DNA of 64,000 bases. Origin: Porticoccus litoralis. GTDB taxonomy: Bacteria; Pseudomonadota; Gammaproteobacteria; Pseudomonadales; Porticoccaceae. The DNA lies in NCBI RefSeq assembly GCF_030676955.1, contig NZ_JAUUUU010000002.1, positions 62,001 through 126,000 of the forward strand, read 5' to 3'. A model generated the notes under the pieces. That model saw only the letters and a program-made list of their open reading frames with translations. It was not told the origin of the DNA and made no database searches. Made by a program: the position numbers and the translations under genes. Shown here piece by piece: positions 37,700 through 46,570 of this stretch (positions within the stretch are counted from its first letter, which is position 1; each line of letters starts with the position of its first letter).

Positions 37700-38053
37700 T
37701 TATTCCTCGTGGCCGCTGGCCTTGAGGTCGGCCGGGCGGACAGACCAGAGTTTTTCCAGGTCGTAAAACTGGCGGGTGGTGGGCAGCATCACATGCACGA
37801 CCAGGTCGCCATAATCCACAAGCACCCATTCGGCGGTGTCCATTCCCTCTACACCAATGGGTCGGAAGCCGGCCTTTTTGCCTTCTTCCACCACGTTGTC
37901 GGCCAGTGCCTTGACCTGGCGGTTGGAAGTGCCGCTGGCGACGACAATATGGTCCATGACATCCGTGAGTTCGCTCACATCCAGGGTGACAATATCCTTA
38001 CCTTTCACGCCTTCCAGCGCGTCTATCACGATGTCGATCAGTTCATTACTCAT
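37700..38053 (-). CDS. rsfS: Ribosomal silencing factor RsfS
   Basis: A 117-residue Iojap/RsfS protein that binds L14 and blocks subunit joining in starvation. Landmarks: LEGVKGKDIVTLDVSELT, DHIVVASGTSNRQVKALAD and WVLVDYGDLVVHVM. It lies between nadD and rlmH with gaps of 7 bp on each side. Confidence 0.96.
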   Translation of the reverse strand: MSNELIDIVIDALEGVKGKDIVTLDVSELTDVMDHIVVASGTSNRQVKALADNVVEEGKKAGFRPIGVEGMDTAEWVLVDYGDLVVHVMLPTTRQFYDLEKLWSVRPADLKASGHEE

Positions 38054-38060
38054 TCAATAC

Positions 38061-38726
38061 CTATGTGTTGTACAGCTGGTTCTGGTTAATGTACTCAATC
38101 ACGCTGTCCGGTACCAGATAACGGATGGATTCACCTCGTGCCCGCGCCTGGCGGATGCCGGTGGCGGAAATGGGCAACAGGGTCATTTCAACGATCAATA
38201 ATTTGCCGGCGGGGCTGTTTTTCCACGATGTGTGATCCTGCACCCGGTGCTCATGCACAAAATCCACCAATTTTCCGGATGTTGGCAGATGCCAGCCCGG
38301 GCGGGCGGCCACCACAAGGTGGGTCAGCCCCATAAATTCTTCCCAGCGATGCCAGGTGTTGAGTTCACCCAGGGCATCCATGCCGATACACAGGCACAGG
38401 GGGGTGTCGGGTCCTACCTCTGAACGGATTTCCAGCAGGGTGTCCAGTGTGAAGGAAGGTCCCTCGCGGCGCAGCTCCCGGTCGTCGGCCACCATGCCCG
38501 GTTCATCACCCAGGCCCCTCTTCAGCATGGTTAGGCGATGGTCCGCCGAGGTTTGTGGCTGAGCCCGGTGTGGGGGGCGGGCACTGGGAATCATCCGCAT
38601 TTCGGCCAGTCCCAGCGTGTACTTTAATTCCAAAGCCGTACGCAGATGACCGATGTGTACCGGGTCAAAGGTTCCGCCAAAGATACCGATGCCAGTATCC
38701 TGAAATTCTGGTGATAGATCGTTCAA
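38061..38726 (-). CDS. nadD: Nicotinate-nucleotide adenylyltransferase
   Basis: A 221-residue NadD that makes nicotinic acid adenine dinucleotide in NAD synthesis. The nucleotidyltransferase motif is GGTFDPVHIGHLR near residue 19, and the late box ISATGIRQAR is present. The start is TTG, preceded by GAGAG; no in-frame ATG fits before the motif. Confidence 0.95.
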   Translation of the reverse strand: MNDLSPEFQDTGIGIFGGTFDPVHIGHLRTALELKYTLGLAEMRMIPSARPPHRAQPQTSADHRLTMLKRGLGDEPGMVADDRELRREGPSFTLDTLLEIRSEVGPDTPLCLCIGMDALGELNTWHRWEEFMGLTHLVVAARPGWHLPTSGKLVDFVHEHRVQDHTSWKNSPAGKLLIVEMTLLPISATGIRQARARGESIRYLVPDSVIEYINQNQLYNT

Positions 38727-38738
38727 GAATTTCTCTCG

Positions 38739-39992
38739 CTACTGGCGAATTTCACCGTGGCCATAAACGACCCACTTCTGTGAGGTGAGACCTTCGAGCC
38801 CGACAGGGCCGCGGGCATGAATTTTGTCGGTGGAGATGCCAATTTCGGCACCCAGCCCATACTCAAAACCATCGGCAAACCGGGTTGAGGCGTTGATCAT
38901 CACCGAACTGGAATCCACTTCTGTGATAAAACGGCTGCTGCGGGCTTCGTCATTGGTCACAATGGCTTCCGTGTGATGGGAACCATAATTGGCAATATGG
39001 TCCATCGCCTCGTCCATGTTCGCCACCACCTTAATGGAAAGAATAGGTGCCAGATATTCCGTGCTCCAGTCCTCTTCGCTTGCCGGTAGGCAGTCGATGA
39101 TGGCCCGGGTTTTCTCACAGCCGCGCAACTCTACGCCTTTGGCTCGATAGGCATCTGCCAGCCGGGGCAGAATGTCGGGGGCAACGGCCTCGGCAACCAG
39201 CAGGGTTTCCATGGCATTACACACACCGTAGCGATGGGTTTTGGCGTTCAATGCAATATTGAAGGCCATATCCAGGTTGGCCTTGTCGTCGATATAGACG
39301 TGGCAGATGCCGTCTAGGTGTTTAATCACGGGTACGCGCGCCTCGCGGCTAATGCGCTCGATGAGGCTCTTGCCGCCGCGGGGTACGATGACATCGACAT
39401 ACTCAGTCATGGTAATCAATTCGCCGACAGCGGCGCGGTCGGTAGTCTCGATCACCTGTACCGCAGCTTCCGGCAGGCCGGTTTCCGCCAGGCCGAGGGA
39501 AATGCACTCGGCAATGGCGCGATTGGAGTGAATAGCCTCGCTGCCGCCGCGAAGGATGGTGGCATTACCAGATTTCAGGCACAGACTGGCGGCGTCCACG
39601 GTGACGTTGGGACGGGATTCGTAAATGATACCCACCACGCCTAGGGGGACGCGCATCTTGGCAAGCTCAATGCCGCTGGGGCGTACCTGACGGTCGCTGA
39701 TGACACCCGTTGGGTCGGGTAACTCCGCTACCTGTTTCAGCCCCTCAATCATGGCATTGATACGGGCCTCGTTCAGCTCCAGGCGGTCCAGCAGTGCGGC
39801 ATCCAGGCCATTGGCGCGACCGTTTTCCATATCGCTGGCATTGGCGGCCAGTAAATCATTGCGATGACTGTCGATGGCGCGGGCAATGGCCAGCAGTGCG
39901 GCATTTTTGGTATCGCTGTTGGCTGTGGCAATCAGCCGGGCAGCGGCCCTGGCCTGTTTGCCAAGCTCAGTCATGTAAGACGTGATATCCAT
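38739..39992 (-). CDS. proA: Gamma-glutamyl phosphate reductase
   Basis: A 417-residue ProA, the second step of proline synthesis, NADPH-dependent. The catalytic Cys lies in RYGVCNAMETLLV; SRPNVTVDAASLCLKSGNA and EVDSSSVMINASTRF are typical. ATG 39992 gives the same length as the E. coli enzyme. First gene of the proA-nadD-rsfS-rlmH run. Confidence 0.96.
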   Translation of the reverse strand: MDITSYMTELGKQARAAARLIATANSDTKNAALLAIARAIDSHRNDLLAANASDMENGRANGLDAALLDRLELNEARINAMIEGLKQVAELPDPTGVISDRQVRPSGIELAKMRVPLGVVGIIYESRPNVTVDAASLCLKSGNATILRGGSEAIHSNRAIAECISLGLAETGLPEAAVQVIETTDRAAVGELITMTEYVDVIVPRGGKSLIERISREARVPVIKHLDGICHVYIDDKANLDMAFNIALNAKTHRYGVCNAMETLLVAEAVAPDILPRLADAYRAKGVELRGCEKTRAIIDCLPASEEDWSTEYLAPILSIKVVANMDEAMDHIANYGSHHTEAIVTNDEARSSRFITEVDSSSVMINASTRFADGFEYGLGAEIGISTDKIHARGPVGLEGLTSQKWVVYGHGEIRQ

Positions 39993-40151
39993 GCTTTCTG
40001 TACAGGTAGTGATTTCAGGACCGCGCATTATATCGCCGCAATATCGATAAGTCCTGATTATTTATAGACAATTTTTCATCGTGCCGAAGCCGGTTGAGTG
40101 CCGTTGTGTGGCCATTGCCGCTCCGGCCCCCCAGGTGCACAATCTCCCATC

Positions 40152-40991
40152 ATGGATAATGATCAAGCACATCGGCAATTGATGGAATTTGTTCTTGCTC
40201 ACCCGCGCCTGCTGGTGCTGACCGGGGCGGGGATCAGTGCCTCAGCGGGGGTGCCCACTTACCGCGATAGCAATGGTCAGTGGCAGCGCAAACCTCCTGT
40301 ACAACATGCGGATTTTCTAGCCGACCTCCTGACCCGGCAGCGCTTCTGGGCCCGCAACATGGTTGGCTGGCGTTTTATGCGCGATGCCCGACCCAGTGTA
40401 TCCCACTATGCCCTGGCAGAGCTGGAGAGCCTCGGTTATGTGCAGGCGCTGGTGACACAGAATGTGGACGGATTGCACCAGCGTGCGGGAAGTCGCGAGG
40501 TGATTGATCTGCATGGTCGCATTGACCGGGTCAGCTGCCAGACGTGTGGTGAGGAGACCCACCGGGAAGATATTCAGCAATGGCTGGAGCAACACAATCC
40601 GGGTTTTGCAGAACAGGCAGGGAGCATTGGTCCGGATGGCGATGCCAATGTGGACGATCTGGATTTTAGCCGTCTGCAGGTGCGTGATTGTGAGCGGTGC
40701 GGCGGGATTCTGAAACCCAATGCGGTGTTTTTCGGGGGCAGTGTGCCTTCTGAGGTGGTGGCCAGGGCCGCTTCAGCGATGCAGCAGTCCGATGCCCTGC
40801 TGGTGGTGGGTTCCTCGCTGATGATCTACTCCGGTTTTCGTTTCTGCCGTTGGGCTGAAGATCAGCAAAAGCCGATAGTGGCGATCAACCAGGGAACCAC
40901 TCGAGCAGATGACATGCTGTCACTGAAGGTGGACATGCCCTGTGACGCAGTGCTGCCGCCATTGGTGGCGGCGTTGAAAGGCGGGAGCTAA
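40152..40991 (+). CDS. NAD-dependent protein deacylase, SIR2 family
   Basis: A 279-residue sirtuin. NAD-binding GAGISASAGVPTYRD, TQNVDGLHQRAG with the catalytic His in LHGRI, and two Cys pairs (CQTCG and CERCG) for structural zinc. The insert length and motifs suggest the class II/SIRT4-like group. It removes acyl groups from lysines of unknown targets. The start is not firmly set, as no good ribosome binding site precedes ATG 40152. Confidence 0.92.
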   Translation: MDNDQAHRQLMEFVLAHPRLLVLTGAGISASAGVPTYRDSNGQWQRKPPVQHADFLADLLTRQRFWARNMVGWRFMRDARPSVSHYALAELESLGYVQALVTQNVDGLHQRAGSREVIDLHGRIDRVSCQTCGEETHREDIQQWLEQHNPGFAEQAGSIGPDGDANVDDLDFSRLQVRDCERCGGILKPNAVFFGGSVPSEVVARAASAMQQSDALLVVGSSLMIYSGFRFCRWAEDQQKPIVAINQGTTRADDMLSLKVDMPCDAVLPPLVAALKGGS

Positions 40992-40992
40992 A

Positions 40993-41586
40993 TCAGCTCA
41001 TTTGGCTCTGAATGACGGTATCCAGCCAGTCGCGGATACGTTCCAGGCGCAACAGAGGGTCGTCGACCTCCAGCAGGCTCATGGGCAGCACTGGCTCCAC
41101 CGGCAGTAGTTGTGCCAGCTGCCAACCCAGGGCGTTGCTGTCCTCCGGTGGTTGCCATTGGGCATCTGCCGGATAAAACTCTTTTGCCAGATCGGTGAGC
41201 AATTCCTGCAGGTCTTCACTGTCTTCTTCCAGCGGCACGCTGACTTCCTCGGGGCAGAAACTGACTTTCCCCACCACCAGACCATCATTTTCGATACTGC
41301 TGCTGAGCAGCTGAAAGCGTCGATCGCCCTCAATGGCAATACCCAGCAAACCATTGTTCAGCTGGTTCCAGTCGATGATGCTGGCGGTGACGCCCCAGGG
41401 GTGCACCTGAGGTGTGGCACCAACTTCGCCACCTTCCAGAATAGGCACCACGCCGAAGGTGCCTTCTGTCTTCAGGCACTGGGTGATCATGCGCAGGTAG
41501 CGCTGCTCAAAAATCTGCAGGTTGAGGCGCGTACCGGGAAATAGCGGTTGTAACAGGGGAAACAGTGGAATCTGGGTGGTGGTCAT
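40993..41586 (-). CDS. Lon N-terminal (PUA-like) domain protein
   Basis: A 197-residue stand-alone copy of the Lon substrate-binding N-domain: IPLFPLLQPLFPGTRLNLQIFEQRYLRMI at the start and GTFGVVPI in the middle. There is no ATPase or protease part. Role unknown. It ends one base from the convergent sirtuin gene. Confidence 0.9.
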   Translation of the reverse strand: MTTTQIPLFPLLQPLFPGTRLNLQIFEQRYLRMITQCLKTEGTFGVVPILEGGEVGATPQVHPWGVTASIIDWNQLNNGLLGIAIEGDRRFQLLSSSIENDGLVVGKVSFCPEEVSVPLEEDSEDLQELLTDLAKEFYPADAQWQPPEDSNALGWQLAQLLPVEPVLPMSLLEVDDPLLRLERIRDWLDTVIQSQMS

Positions 41587-41634
41587 GGTCTGTCCGGCAA
41601 GGGGGTTACAGCACCCCGTGAAGCACAGATTGTC

Positions 41635-42147
41635 TCACCGACGGGTGCCGGGTGTCAGTAATTTTGAGCGGGGGATCAGAATGGCATCATTGTTCAGGTA
41701 GCGGCCACTTTCCATCTCCTGGGGATATTGGGGGCGCCTGGGGTGCTGCGGGTGCCGGTAGGGGTAGCGGTCTGTATATGGGTAGTAGCTTCTGTAGGGA
41801 TAATAGTCGTGGTAATACTCTTCCCGGTAAATTTGAGGGGGTGTGGCCGCCCGCTGTCTTGCGCGCAGTTGCTCTTCCTCTTCCCGGCGCAACTGTTCAC
41901 GGTCTTCCCGGTCACCTTTCAGGCGCTCGGTGGTCTCCGCCATCTGGTCGATACGGGCCTGGGATTGCTCCTCGGGGCTGTTATTGGAGGCATCTGTCTG
42001 CAGTGACAGGGTTTCCAGCAATAGGGTGTTTTCCATCGGGGTATCGCTGTAGACGATATTCCCATTGGCGTCGATGGCTTTGTAAATGGTCTGTCCCTGT
42101 GTAGCGGTGGCCACCATTATCAGCAGTGTTAGCCCTATTTTTTTCAT
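41635..42147 (-). CDS. DUF4124-domain exported protein
   Basis: A 170-residue protein with a signal peptide (about 19 residues), the DUF4124 core IYKAIDANGNIVYSDTP, a Glu/Arg-rich helix and a Tyr/Pro/Arg-rich tail (residues about 108-145). DUF4124 proteins are periplasmic with unknown role. The Tyr-Pro tail is low-complexity and likely flexible. Confidence 0.85.
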   Translation of the reverse strand: MKKIGLTLLIMVATATQGQTIYKAIDANGNIVYSDTPMENTLLLETLSLQTDASNNSPEEQSQARIDQMAETTERLKGDREDREQLRREEEEQLRARQRAATPPQIYREEYYHDYYPYRSYYPYTDRYPYRHPQHPRRPQYPQEMESGRYLNNDAILIPRSKLLTPGTRR

Positions 42148-42286
42148 TGCCCGTCCCGGCGACTTCTACGCCTGCTTCTCATTGGGTTTGACACTCTTGC
42201 CACCATAAAGTTGTACGACGAAAAAGTCACAGAATGGTCATATTTTGTACACAGGGCTGTCACAGGGCAGCGCTACTGTGCCAATT

Positions 42287-42826
42287 ATGACAACGATAAA
42301 AGCATTGCAAACCCTACATTCCCTGGATGTTGCCACCTTCACTCGCATCGTTCAGTGGAATACCCGCCGTAGTCTGTGTCGCATGGCCAGGCTGGTATCC
42401 ACCAGCGCCGATGGCTGGTTCTATCTGTTGATTCCCCTGCTTCTGGGACTGTTGTGGCCGGAGATTATATGGCCGCTGACAGCGACATTGGTGACGGGGT
42501 TGGCGATTGAGCGACTCAGCTACTACTTGTTGAAAAACAGCTTCAAGCGCAACCGTCCGCCCAATGTGATTCCCGGTTTTCAGAGCGTAATTACCGCATC
42601 GGATGAATTCAGCTTTCCCTCAGGTCACACCTCTGCAGCCTTCCTGGTTGCCACGGTGTTGGTGCTGTTATTGCCGCTGAACGTTGCCGGTTACCTCTAT
42701 GTCTGGGCCTCTCTGGTGGCATTGTCCCGTGTGGTTCTGGGGGTTCATTTTCCCCTGGATACCGTAGCCGGAGCCCTGCTTGGTAGCAGTATTGGCTGGT
42801 GGGCAGTACAACTCATAACCCTATAA
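42287..42826 (+). CDS. PAP2-family membrane phosphatase
   Basis: A 179-residue integral membrane phosphatase with all three PAP2 motifs: KNSFKRNRP, FPSGHTS and SRVVLGVHFPLD. It likely acts on a lipid phosphate such as undecaprenyl pyrophosphate or phosphatidic acid. It is 11 bp before a glycosyltransferase gene and probably co-transcribed with it. Confidence 0.9.
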   Translation: MTTIKALQTLHSLDVATFTRIVQWNTRRSLCRMARLVSTSADGWFYLLIPLLLGLLWPEIIWPLTATLVTGLAIERLSYYLLKNSFKRNRPPNVIPGFQSVITASDEFSFPSGHTSAAFLVATVLVLLLPLNVAGYLYVWASLVALSRVVLGVHFPLDTVAGALLGSSIGWWAVQLITL

Positions 42827-42837
42827 GAGAATCCGAT

Positions 42838-43908
42838 TTGAAAATTTTTTATGGAGTTCAGGGGACGGGCAATGGCCATCTGTCCCGTGCCCGTGCCATG
42901 GCCGGTGCACTTTCACAATATCCCGATATCGAAATCGAATGGTTGTTTTCCGGACGGCCCCGGGAGCATTATTTTGACATGGAGCTCTTCGGTGACTTCC
43001 ATTGCCGCTCCGGTCTCACGTTTCACTCTGAAGCCGGACGGGTGCAACCACTGAAAACCCTCCGCAATGTCGATTTGTTGGGCTTGCGCCGGGATATCCG
43101 AGCTCTGGATCTCAGCGGTTACGATCTGGTGATCAGCGATTATGAACCCATCACCGCCAGGGCCGCACGTCGCCAGCAACTGCCCTGTGTGGGTATTGGC
43201 CATCAGTATGCCTTCTGTCACGATGTTCCCGAGCGCGGTGGCAACCCGTTCACACGTGCCATTTTGCAGCAGTTTGCCCCAGTGACCACTGCGGTGGGCC
43301 TGCACTGGCACCACTTTGACAAGCCGATTTTGCCGCCTATTGTCGATATCGACCACGGTGACTTAGCAGGTGGTTGTGAGCAAAACAAAGTACTTGTATA
43401 TCTGCCGTTTGAAGACCAGGCGCCGTTGCTGGCGTTGTTCAGGCAGTTCCCCGACTTTCAATTCCATATCTATGCCTCTGTCCACGAGTGGCGGGACGAC
43501 GACAATCTGCATACCCGCCCCCTGAGCCGCGATGGATTCCGGCGCGATCTGGCAGACAGCGATTGGGTCGTCTGCAATGCCGGTTTTGAACTGATCAGTG
43601 AGGCTCTGCAGCTGGGAAAACGCATTATGGCTAAACCCCTGAGTGGACAGATGGAGCAGCTGTCCAACGCCGCTGCCCTGGAACAGCTGGGATACGCGTC
43701 CATTGAGGAGCGCATCGACCGGCGTGCCCTGGAGTTCTGGTTTGACTGCGAACCGAACGCGGCGCGACCCTGTTACCCGAATGTGGCGGAGGCTTTGGCG
43801 CGCTGGATCAGCGAAGGCTGTGCCGAACCCGTCGAAATGTTGTGTCATCAGCTCTGGTCCGAGTCCGATATCGCGCCGCCACAACTGCAACGACAGCAGG
43901 TGGCCTGA
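42838..43908 (+). CDS. Glycosyltransferase of the MJ1255/GT-B type
   Basis: A 356-residue protein with the GT-B fold: IFYGVQGTGNGHLSRARAM at the N-terminus and VCNAGFELISEALQLGKRIMAKPLSGQMEQLSNA near the C-terminus, as in MurG-like glycosyltransferases. The start is taken as TTG 42838 after AAGAGAA. Acceptor and sugar are unknown. Pairing with a PAP2 phosphatase suggests a lipid-linked sugar step, which is inference. Confidence 0.85.
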   Translation: MKIFYGVQGTGNGHLSRARAMAGALSQYPDIEIEWLFSGRPREHYFDMELFGDFHCRSGLTFHSEAGRVQPLKTLRNVDLLGLRRDIRALDLSGYDLVISDYEPITARAARRQQLPCVGIGHQYAFCHDVPERGGNPFTRAILQQFAPVTTAVGLHWHHFDKPILPPIVDIDHGDLAGGCEQNKVLVYLPFEDQAPLLALFRQFPDFQFHIYASVHEWRDDDNLHTRPLSRDGFRRDLADSDWVVCNAGFELISEALQLGKRIMAKPLSGQMEQLSNAAALEQLGYASIEERIDRRALEFWFDCEPNAARPCYPNVAEALARWISEGCAEPVEMLCHQLWSESDIAPPQLQRQQVA

Positions 43909-43909
43909 T

Positions 43910-45163
43910 TTAGCTTTTAATGATGGGGATGTCTGTCCATCGGGTGGTATAGGCCGGAGAACAGTACTGCTGGCGCATCGGCCAACCCCGTTTTTTGCCT
44001 TCGCTGGCAAGGACAGCGGTGCCCCGGCCGTAGCGGCGATTGATACCGTCCAGGGTTTGCATCAGCGCATCCGCGCGAGGGCTCTGCCCCACCTCGAAGA
44101 TATCCTCCTGGTGGTAGCGTTTCGACACCAGCTCGATTAACCCCACACCTGCTTTCAGATAGGCATGTCCCGGTCGGAAGATACGGCGTACGCCCTGCTG
44201 TGCACAGGCAGCGATCACCCGGCTGTCGTCAGTGGCGTAGGGCAATTGCACCACGGTGCTGTTGCTGTAGTAGTTGGGCCGATGGGGCGAGGTGTGAATG
44301 AACACGTGCAGGGTCAGCGCCAGGTGTTGCTGGGCGCGCAGTTTTTCCGCCGCCCGGCTGGCGTAGAGTGCGACGGCCCGCAGTAGGGGGTCCAGCTCAG
44401 TGGGTTTGTCTCCGAAAGAACGGGTACAGTAAATCTGTTTTTTATCCGGGGTTACCTCCTCCAGTGCCAGACAGGGGCTGCCGTTCAGTTCTTCCAGCGT
44501 GCGTTCTACACAGACATTGAAGCGGCGGCGGATGGTTTTCGGATCGCTGCTGGCCAGTTCCCAGGCGCTGTGGATTCCCATGTCCGCCAACCGTGCCCCC
44601 AGTCGGCGACCGATGCCCCATACTTTGGTGGCTGGTACCCGTCGCAGCAGCCACTGCCATTTGTGGGGGGCGTCGAGTAGGCAGACACCGTGCTGGCTGG
44701 GGATATTCTTGGCGGCGTAGTTGGCCAGCTTTGCCAGGGTTTTGCTGGGGGCAATACCAACACTCACCGGCATGCGTACCTGTCGCCAGACATTCTGCTT
44801 GATGGTTTGGCCGTAGTCCTGCAGCGGTTGGCAGATGCCATCCATCGACAGGAACATTTCATCGATACTGTAGATTTCAATATCCGGGCTGAAGTGACGC
44901 AGGCAATCCATCACCCGCCGGGAAATATCGCCGTAGAGCCGGAAGTTGCCAGAGAATACAGCTACCCGGTGGCGTTCCAGCAGGTGGCGAATCTTGAAAT
45001 AGGCATGCAGGTCGGGAATGCCTAGGGCCTTGGCTTCCTTCGAGCGGGCGATCACGCAGCCATCGTTGTTGCTCAGTACCACCACCGGCTTGTCGCGCAG
45101 GTCGGGGCGGAAAATCTGTTCACAACTGGCGTAGCAGCTGTTGCAGTCTACCAGCGCGAACAT
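43910..45163 (-). CDS. umuC: DNA polymerase V catalytic subunit UmuC
   Basis: A 417-residue Y-family translesion polymerase. Catalytic acids are in FALVDCNSCYASCE and EIYSIDEMFLSM; VVLSNNDGCVIARS is the fingers motif. It overlaps umuD by 16 bp and is controlled by the LexA box upstream of umuD. Mutagenic SOS repair is the known role. Confidence 0.96.
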   Translation of the reverse strand: MFALVDCNSCYASCEQIFRPDLRDKPVVVLSNNDGCVIARSKEAKALGIPDLHAYFKIRHLLERHRVAVFSGNFRLYGDISRRVMDCLRHFSPDIEIYSIDEMFLSMDGICQPLQDYGQTIKQNVWRQVRMPVSVGIAPSKTLAKLANYAAKNIPSQHGVCLLDAPHKWQWLLRRVPATKVWGIGRRLGARLADMGIHSAWELASSDPKTIRRRFNVCVERTLEELNGSPCLALEEVTPDKKQIYCTRSFGDKPTELDPLLRAVALYASRAAEKLRAQQHLALTLHVFIHTSPHRPNYYSNSTVVQLPYATDDSRVIAACAQQGVRRIFRPGHAYLKAGVGLIELVSKRYHQEDIFEVGQSPRADALMQTLDGINRRYGRGTAVLASEGKKRGWPMRQQYCSPAYTTRWTDIPIIKS

Positions 45164-45582
45164 CGGTGATGGCGCACCGAATGAATCACCACCCCTTCAA
45201 TCAGCAATTCTGCGTTGTCGTGCAGCTCGATGGGCGGATAGCGACGGTTGCCGGCCCGCAGCAGGCGGTTGTGCAGATCCAGTACCTTGCAGGTTAGCTC
45301 GCCGTCGATGGCGGCGATCACTACATCCCCGTGCTGGGGTTGTAGGGCGCGGTCGACGATTAGCAGGTCGCCGCTGAAAATTCCAAAGCCGGTCATGGAA
45401 TCCCCCTCGGCACGGGCGAAGAAGGTGGCTGCCGGGTGTTTCACCAGATAGTCGTGAATATCCAGCGGGGTTTCTACGAAGTCGTCCGCCGGGCTGGGAA
45501 AGCCGGCGCGCACTGCCGTGGCGAACAGCGGCAGGGTGTCGGGCGGCACGTCGGCGGCCGGTTTCAGGGGGGCAGTTTTCAT
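45148..45582 (-). CDS. umuD: Pol V accessory protein UmuD
   Basis: A 144-residue LexA-like self-cleaving protein. Cleavage site Ala26-Gly27 (VRAGFPSP), catalytic Ser62 (GDSMTGFGI) and Lys99 (ELTCKVL). RecA-stimulated cleavage gives UmuD', the partner of UmuC. The ATG lies only 10 bp from the LexA box and no ribosome binding site is visible. Confidence 0.95.
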   Translation of the reverse strand: MKTAPLKPAADVPPDTLPLFATAVRAGFPSPADDFVETPLDIHDYLVKHPAATFFARAEGDSMTGFGIFSGDLLIVDRALQPQHGDVVIAAIDGELTCKVLDLHNRLLRAGNRRYPPIELHDNAELLIEGVVIHSVRHHRCSRW

Positions 45583-45592
45583 GCAGTCAAAA

Positions 45593-45612
45593 TACTGTAT
45601 AAATAAACAGTA
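45593..45612 (-). promoter_or_regulatory. LexA (SOS) box of umuDC
   Basis: TACTGT at 45593-45598 and ACAGTA at 45607-45612 give a perfect CTGT-N8-ACAG operator with matching flanks. On the minus strand TTGAAT and TATTTT, 17 bp apart, flank it as a possible -35/-10 pair, so LexA would block RNA polymerase directly. Confidence 0.92.
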
Positions 45613-45630
45613 TTCAAGCGGAAAGAAAAA

Positions 45631-45837
45631 TCAGCGCCGGAAAAAATACATCAGCAGGCTCAGCACGGCACTGACAATCAGCATCGAGGTGATAGGAATA
45701 AAAACCTGACTGTGCTCGGTCTTGATATTGATATCGCCGGGCAGCTTGCCGAACCAGTTCAGCGCGCCGGGAAAAAAATGCCAAAGGGTTCCCAGCGCCA
45801 GCAGGACAGCCCCCAATACCATCAGTATCTTGGCCAC
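45631..45837 (-). CDS. DUF2905-family small membrane protein
   Basis: A 68-residue protein with two membrane helices and the conserved LNWFGKLPGDINIKTE between them, as in DUF2905. It starts at GTG with an excellent GGAGGAGG 5 nt upstream. Function unknown. Confidence 0.88.
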   Translation of the reverse strand: MAKILMVLGAVLLALGTLWHFFPGALNWFGKLPGDINIKTEHSQVFIPITSMLIVSAVLSLLMYFFRR

Positions 45838-45839
45838 GC

Positions 45840-45923
45840 TTACCTCCTCCGCAACGGCGATGTATCCGCCTCTTCTAGCACCGGCTGGAACATGCGCCGG
45901 TACTGGCTCGGTGTCAGCCCGGT
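45840..45923 (-). pseudogene. Possible AraC-type regulator tail remnant
   Basis: A short frame ends in TGLTPSQYRRMFQ and a further 14 residues, then a stop. GxTPSQYRRxF is the hallmark end of AraC/XylS DNA-binding domains. The rest of such a gene is not visible upstream in any frame. The last codons double as the ribosome binding site of the DUF2905 gene. Could be chance. Confidence 0.35.
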
Positions 45924-46087
45924 GCCGGCAGTGTCGGAGCGGGTGGGTGCACAATCAGCCGCAGCCTGAGGGTATATTGTCGAAGTGTGTCGGCACTGTT
46001 CGCAGTGTCGGCGCTGAGGTGTCCGATACATGTCAATGAGATTTTAACGTGTTATGGAAGAAAGAATTGCGGTAGCTTTTTTGGGCG

Positions 46088-46267
46088 TTAGGCTTTTTTT
46101 GCATTTTCCAGCGCATTTATTTTTTGCCTGATGACTTCGGCTTCAGCCGTTATCATTGAATAGGATTCTATATCGCCTTTTCTTTGGGCGTGCATGGCTT
46201 GCTCCAGCTTTGCTTCATAACTTTTTTGTAATTTTTTGGCGGGGTCTTTTTTAAAGAGGGAAAACAT
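46088..46267 (-). CDS. DUF6435-like small protein
   Basis: A 59-residue basic protein: MFSLFKKDPAKKLQK, a helix with Gln/Ala, then RKGDIESYSMITAEAEVIRQKI. It fits a small family of unknown function found in marine gammaproteobacteria. A second ATG two codons upstream (46273) is possible; TGGA is better spaced to 46267. Confidence 0.75.
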   Translation of the reverse strand: MFSLFKKDPAKKLQKSYEAKLEQAMHAQRKGDIESYSMITAEAEVIRQKINALENAKKA

Positions 46268-46570
46268 AGACATTGATCCATAATGGGTTGTTTTTACTCT
46301 ACGTATCTCGGTGGCTTCCAGTTCTTTTTTTTATGACGCCATAGAAAAACATCAAAACTTGGGGCAAGTTGACTGGATGTGATTGCCGGGTCGAGTAGAG
46401 AGGTTGACGGGTGGATAATGGAGGAGCTGGCAGTTTCAGTCAGGGCTTCTGTAAGATGATAAAGAAAGTGCCGGGTATTGGTATGGCTGTGCTGTTGCCA
46501 TTGTGCCTGTGAATCCATTCTTGGGTGTGAATACTGAGAGAGCTGACTGATCGTAGAAAGGCGATAAAAA
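46268..46570. other. Intergenic region with no confident gene
   Basis: 303 bp between divergent genes. A 74-codon minus-strand frame at 46294-46518 has only a weak ribosome binding site and no recognised family, so it is not called. The region is more AT-rich than average, as is the patatin gene that follows. Confidence 0.4.

Noticed and set aside
46294..46518. A 74-codon minus-strand frame ending in a basic, aromatic tail
   Set aside because: Only a weak ribosome binding site and no recognised family; could be a real orphan but support is too thin.
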